Source: Phaseolus vulgaris | Lineage: Eukaryota; Streptophyta; Magnoliopsida; Fabales; Fabaceae | Assembly: GCF_000499845.2 (NCBI RefSeq) | Contig: NC_023755.2 | Location: 35,027,565-35,091,564 of the forward strand | Direction: 5' to 3' | DNA: 64,000 nt | Shown: in pieces, positions 61,993-64,000 of the stretch | Numbering within the stretch: position 1 is the stretch's first letter | Layout of the letters: every line of letters starts with the position of its first letter | Notes under the pieces: generated by a model | Database searches by the model: none | What the model was told of the DNA's origin: nothing | What the model saw: the letters and a program-made list of their open reading frames with translations, nothing else | Position numbers and translations under genes: made by a program

Positions 61993-64000
61993 TAATTAGT
62001 TCCTATGAATAACATACTTGTAGTTCAAAATACATCGAGATAATTAATTCCTCTAACTAACATAGATATACTTCAAAATACATGTTAAAACCACAAAAAA
62101 TACTACGCAATCATAACTTCCAAATAGCACCCTTCCTATTCTATAATTTTAGCCTGGTGTTAGGTCTGACATATGTTGATAGGTGACCTTAGTCCCTTAA
62201 TTATGTGTCAAAATTTTCAGTCTAAACAGATGTTAATATACATTCACACAACAATCTAATGTATATTTTTACTTGTATGAGAGGAATACTTTTCCAATAT
62301 TCCAATTGATTTAAATATTTAAGTCTATTAGATATTTTTAATTGAAAAACTTGTTTTTTTACTTTCAAATTACAAATGATAGAACAAGTATAATACAACT
62401 ACATAAAGCTTTTCAAGTTAAATCCCATTGCCCATATGTTTAGAGAAATAAAGCTTAAGTTTTCAAAGAATATCTATTAAGTGAAAATTAGAAGCTATCC
62501 ATATATGGATATGATTTTTAGTTTAAATGTGATTTTGAAACGAATATAACATATATCCAAAAACTAGACATACCCTAAATTCTAGTTATTAAAATTATAA
62601 TAGTAATTTGAACTCAAAAAGTTAGATTTTGATAAAATTATAATTAAAATCTTTATATTAGAATTCTTTTTTTTTTTTAAATGTGAGAAGAGACAGTATT
62701 CCAATAATCTTATTGATATATGAGATCAACCAATGACATAAGCACACTGGTATAAATAAAATTGAAAATCCAAATAATCATTTAATAAGTTCTACCGCGT
62801 CAAGTTGATTTAACACATGTTCCCCCATCCAAATAATAACTAATAAAATACACTCTACCTAATGTTAGAGTATACTTATCAATTAATGTCATATCTTTTA
62901 TTGTCTTCATTAATAGTAGGATTACTTTTCACGTAAGATTCCAAAAATACATTTAACTATTACAATACAAATCCTACATGTTTATATATAAGTTTAGAAT
63001 TTTTCAAAACATTCCTAATATATGATTATGAATAAAAATATAAATATTAACAATATAAAATCCAAAACAACATTCTAAAGTCTTCTAGAACCTCGTGTAC
63101 AAGTACAATCATCGCAATTTACAATACAACAAGAAAAGAAAGGGTAAGCTAGTGAAAATAAAGTTTTATAATATACACAATTAAATCAAAAGAGAAAACC
63201 AAATTACATGATCAATTATTCAATCTTTTTCAAATCCCAACATAAAACAATCACATAGATCACACATGAATCTACATATCCAGGATATTCAACTAACAGA
63301 ATAACAACTGACGCCTTCCAGAAGACTCGTATTAAGTAAGTCCTACCATATATTAACACCTGATCCAAAGATTATTAGCGAAACCAAGAGAAAGGATCAG
63401 GGTAAGTTCAATACAACCCAAGTCGTGCATCTCATACGTCACGATGTGCATGAACTCTCTCATTAGCTTCTCATTACCTAATATCTTAGTCTGTGTGACT
63501 TAGATAATTAATGAAGCTCAAAGATCTTTGTTACCACATAGGCACTAATACTTAATACACAAACAAATATCAGTTCATACATTATCTATGAATTCAATTT
63601 CATATCATTTTCATCATACAATATCATTCAAAACACAATCCACAACATTTAAAATCTTATTTAACATAAACAAATAACACTTAAATACTAAACCATCAAA
63701 ATCTAATATTTTTATAAGTTTAAACAATATATATATATAAACAAACAACACAATATATAAACAAACAACATCCCTGCAAGAGAAATTGAATATCCCCTCC
63801 ACATTTAGATCTTTTAACCTAGGGTACTATTGAAAGTTAAAGTTAGTTTCCCTTACCTGTAATTTCTTATTCCGAGAAAATTCCTGTTCAGGTAGGAGAA
63901 CCATTATAAAATCTAAGGACCTAAAACAAGTTACTCAAACATTATCAAATTTTAGTATGTGGTAAAACAAGTTGAGAGGAACATTTTTTCCAATTGTTCC

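Larger units (their letters stand above)
59256..64000. other. 4.7-kb gene-free AT-rich region
   Basis: Begins with the CAP-H promoter side. Contains tandem duplications at 60301-60430 (65-bp unit) and 61923-61992 (35-bp unit) and otherwise unremarkable AT-rich DNA. The short ORFs (for example 61486-61689) show no recognisable motif. From about 63060 the composition is slightly less AT-rich but I recognise nothing. Confidence 0.5.

Noticed and set aside
1..64000. tRNA, rRNA, CRISPR arrays, bacterial-type operons
   Set aside because: No supporting sequence seen; gene structure is plainly eukaryotic.

Overview
The window is plant nuclear DNA, most likely from a legume. It is AT-rich, with multi-exon genes using GT-AG introns, SIRE/Tork-type copia and Ty3-gypsy retrotransposon remains, and plant-only gene families. 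The legume assignment rests on the look of the repeats and proteins, not on a search.

Four gene loci look coding and one is a pseudogene. (1) A cellulose synthase-like gene of the CslB/CslH type enters from the left edge (exons 3-9, 1510-6526, +). (2) A second copy is dead (13726-15537, +): exons are missing, frames are broken, and a 576-bp inverted-repeat transposon with a 9-bp target duplication sits in exon 8. (3) A small membrane-anchored coiled-coil protein of the DUF1068 family follows (16581-18495, +; three exons, one of 24 bp). (4) A complete CslB/H gene (24828-28823, +; nine exons, 750 aa) carries every catalytic motif. It converges on (5) a fatty acid 13-hydroperoxide lyase, CYP74B (34807-29289, -; three exons, 492 aa, 3.8-kb first intron). 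(6) Condensin I kleisin CAP-H lies at 59255-55608 (-; 13 exons, 672 aa). I joined the exons by hand; every reading frame closes without internal stops in genes 3-6.

Between the genes lie transposons. At 8450-13170 is a Gag-only LTR element, and a much younger relative lies at 44579-49199 with near-identical LTRs and a perfect GCATA target duplication. The young one sits in the integrase region of a minus-strand copia element (41444 to about 52062) that has lost its RT core. That element is itself inserted in the protease region of an older plus-strand copia (about 38760-41443), giving three levels of nesting. A degraded gypsy pol (about 35760-37440), a fragment of the octanoyltransferase gene LIP2 (52070-52275), a CACTA terminus and several fold-back or tandem repeats fill most of the rest.

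The genes do not form one pathway: cell-wall glucan synthesis, oxylipin volatiles and chromosome condensation are unrelated neighbours. I found no novel multi-gene system. The most informative signals are the Csl cluster caught in intact, doubtful and dead states, the Gag-only LTR family, and the 9-bp-TSD fold-back element with its palindromic array.
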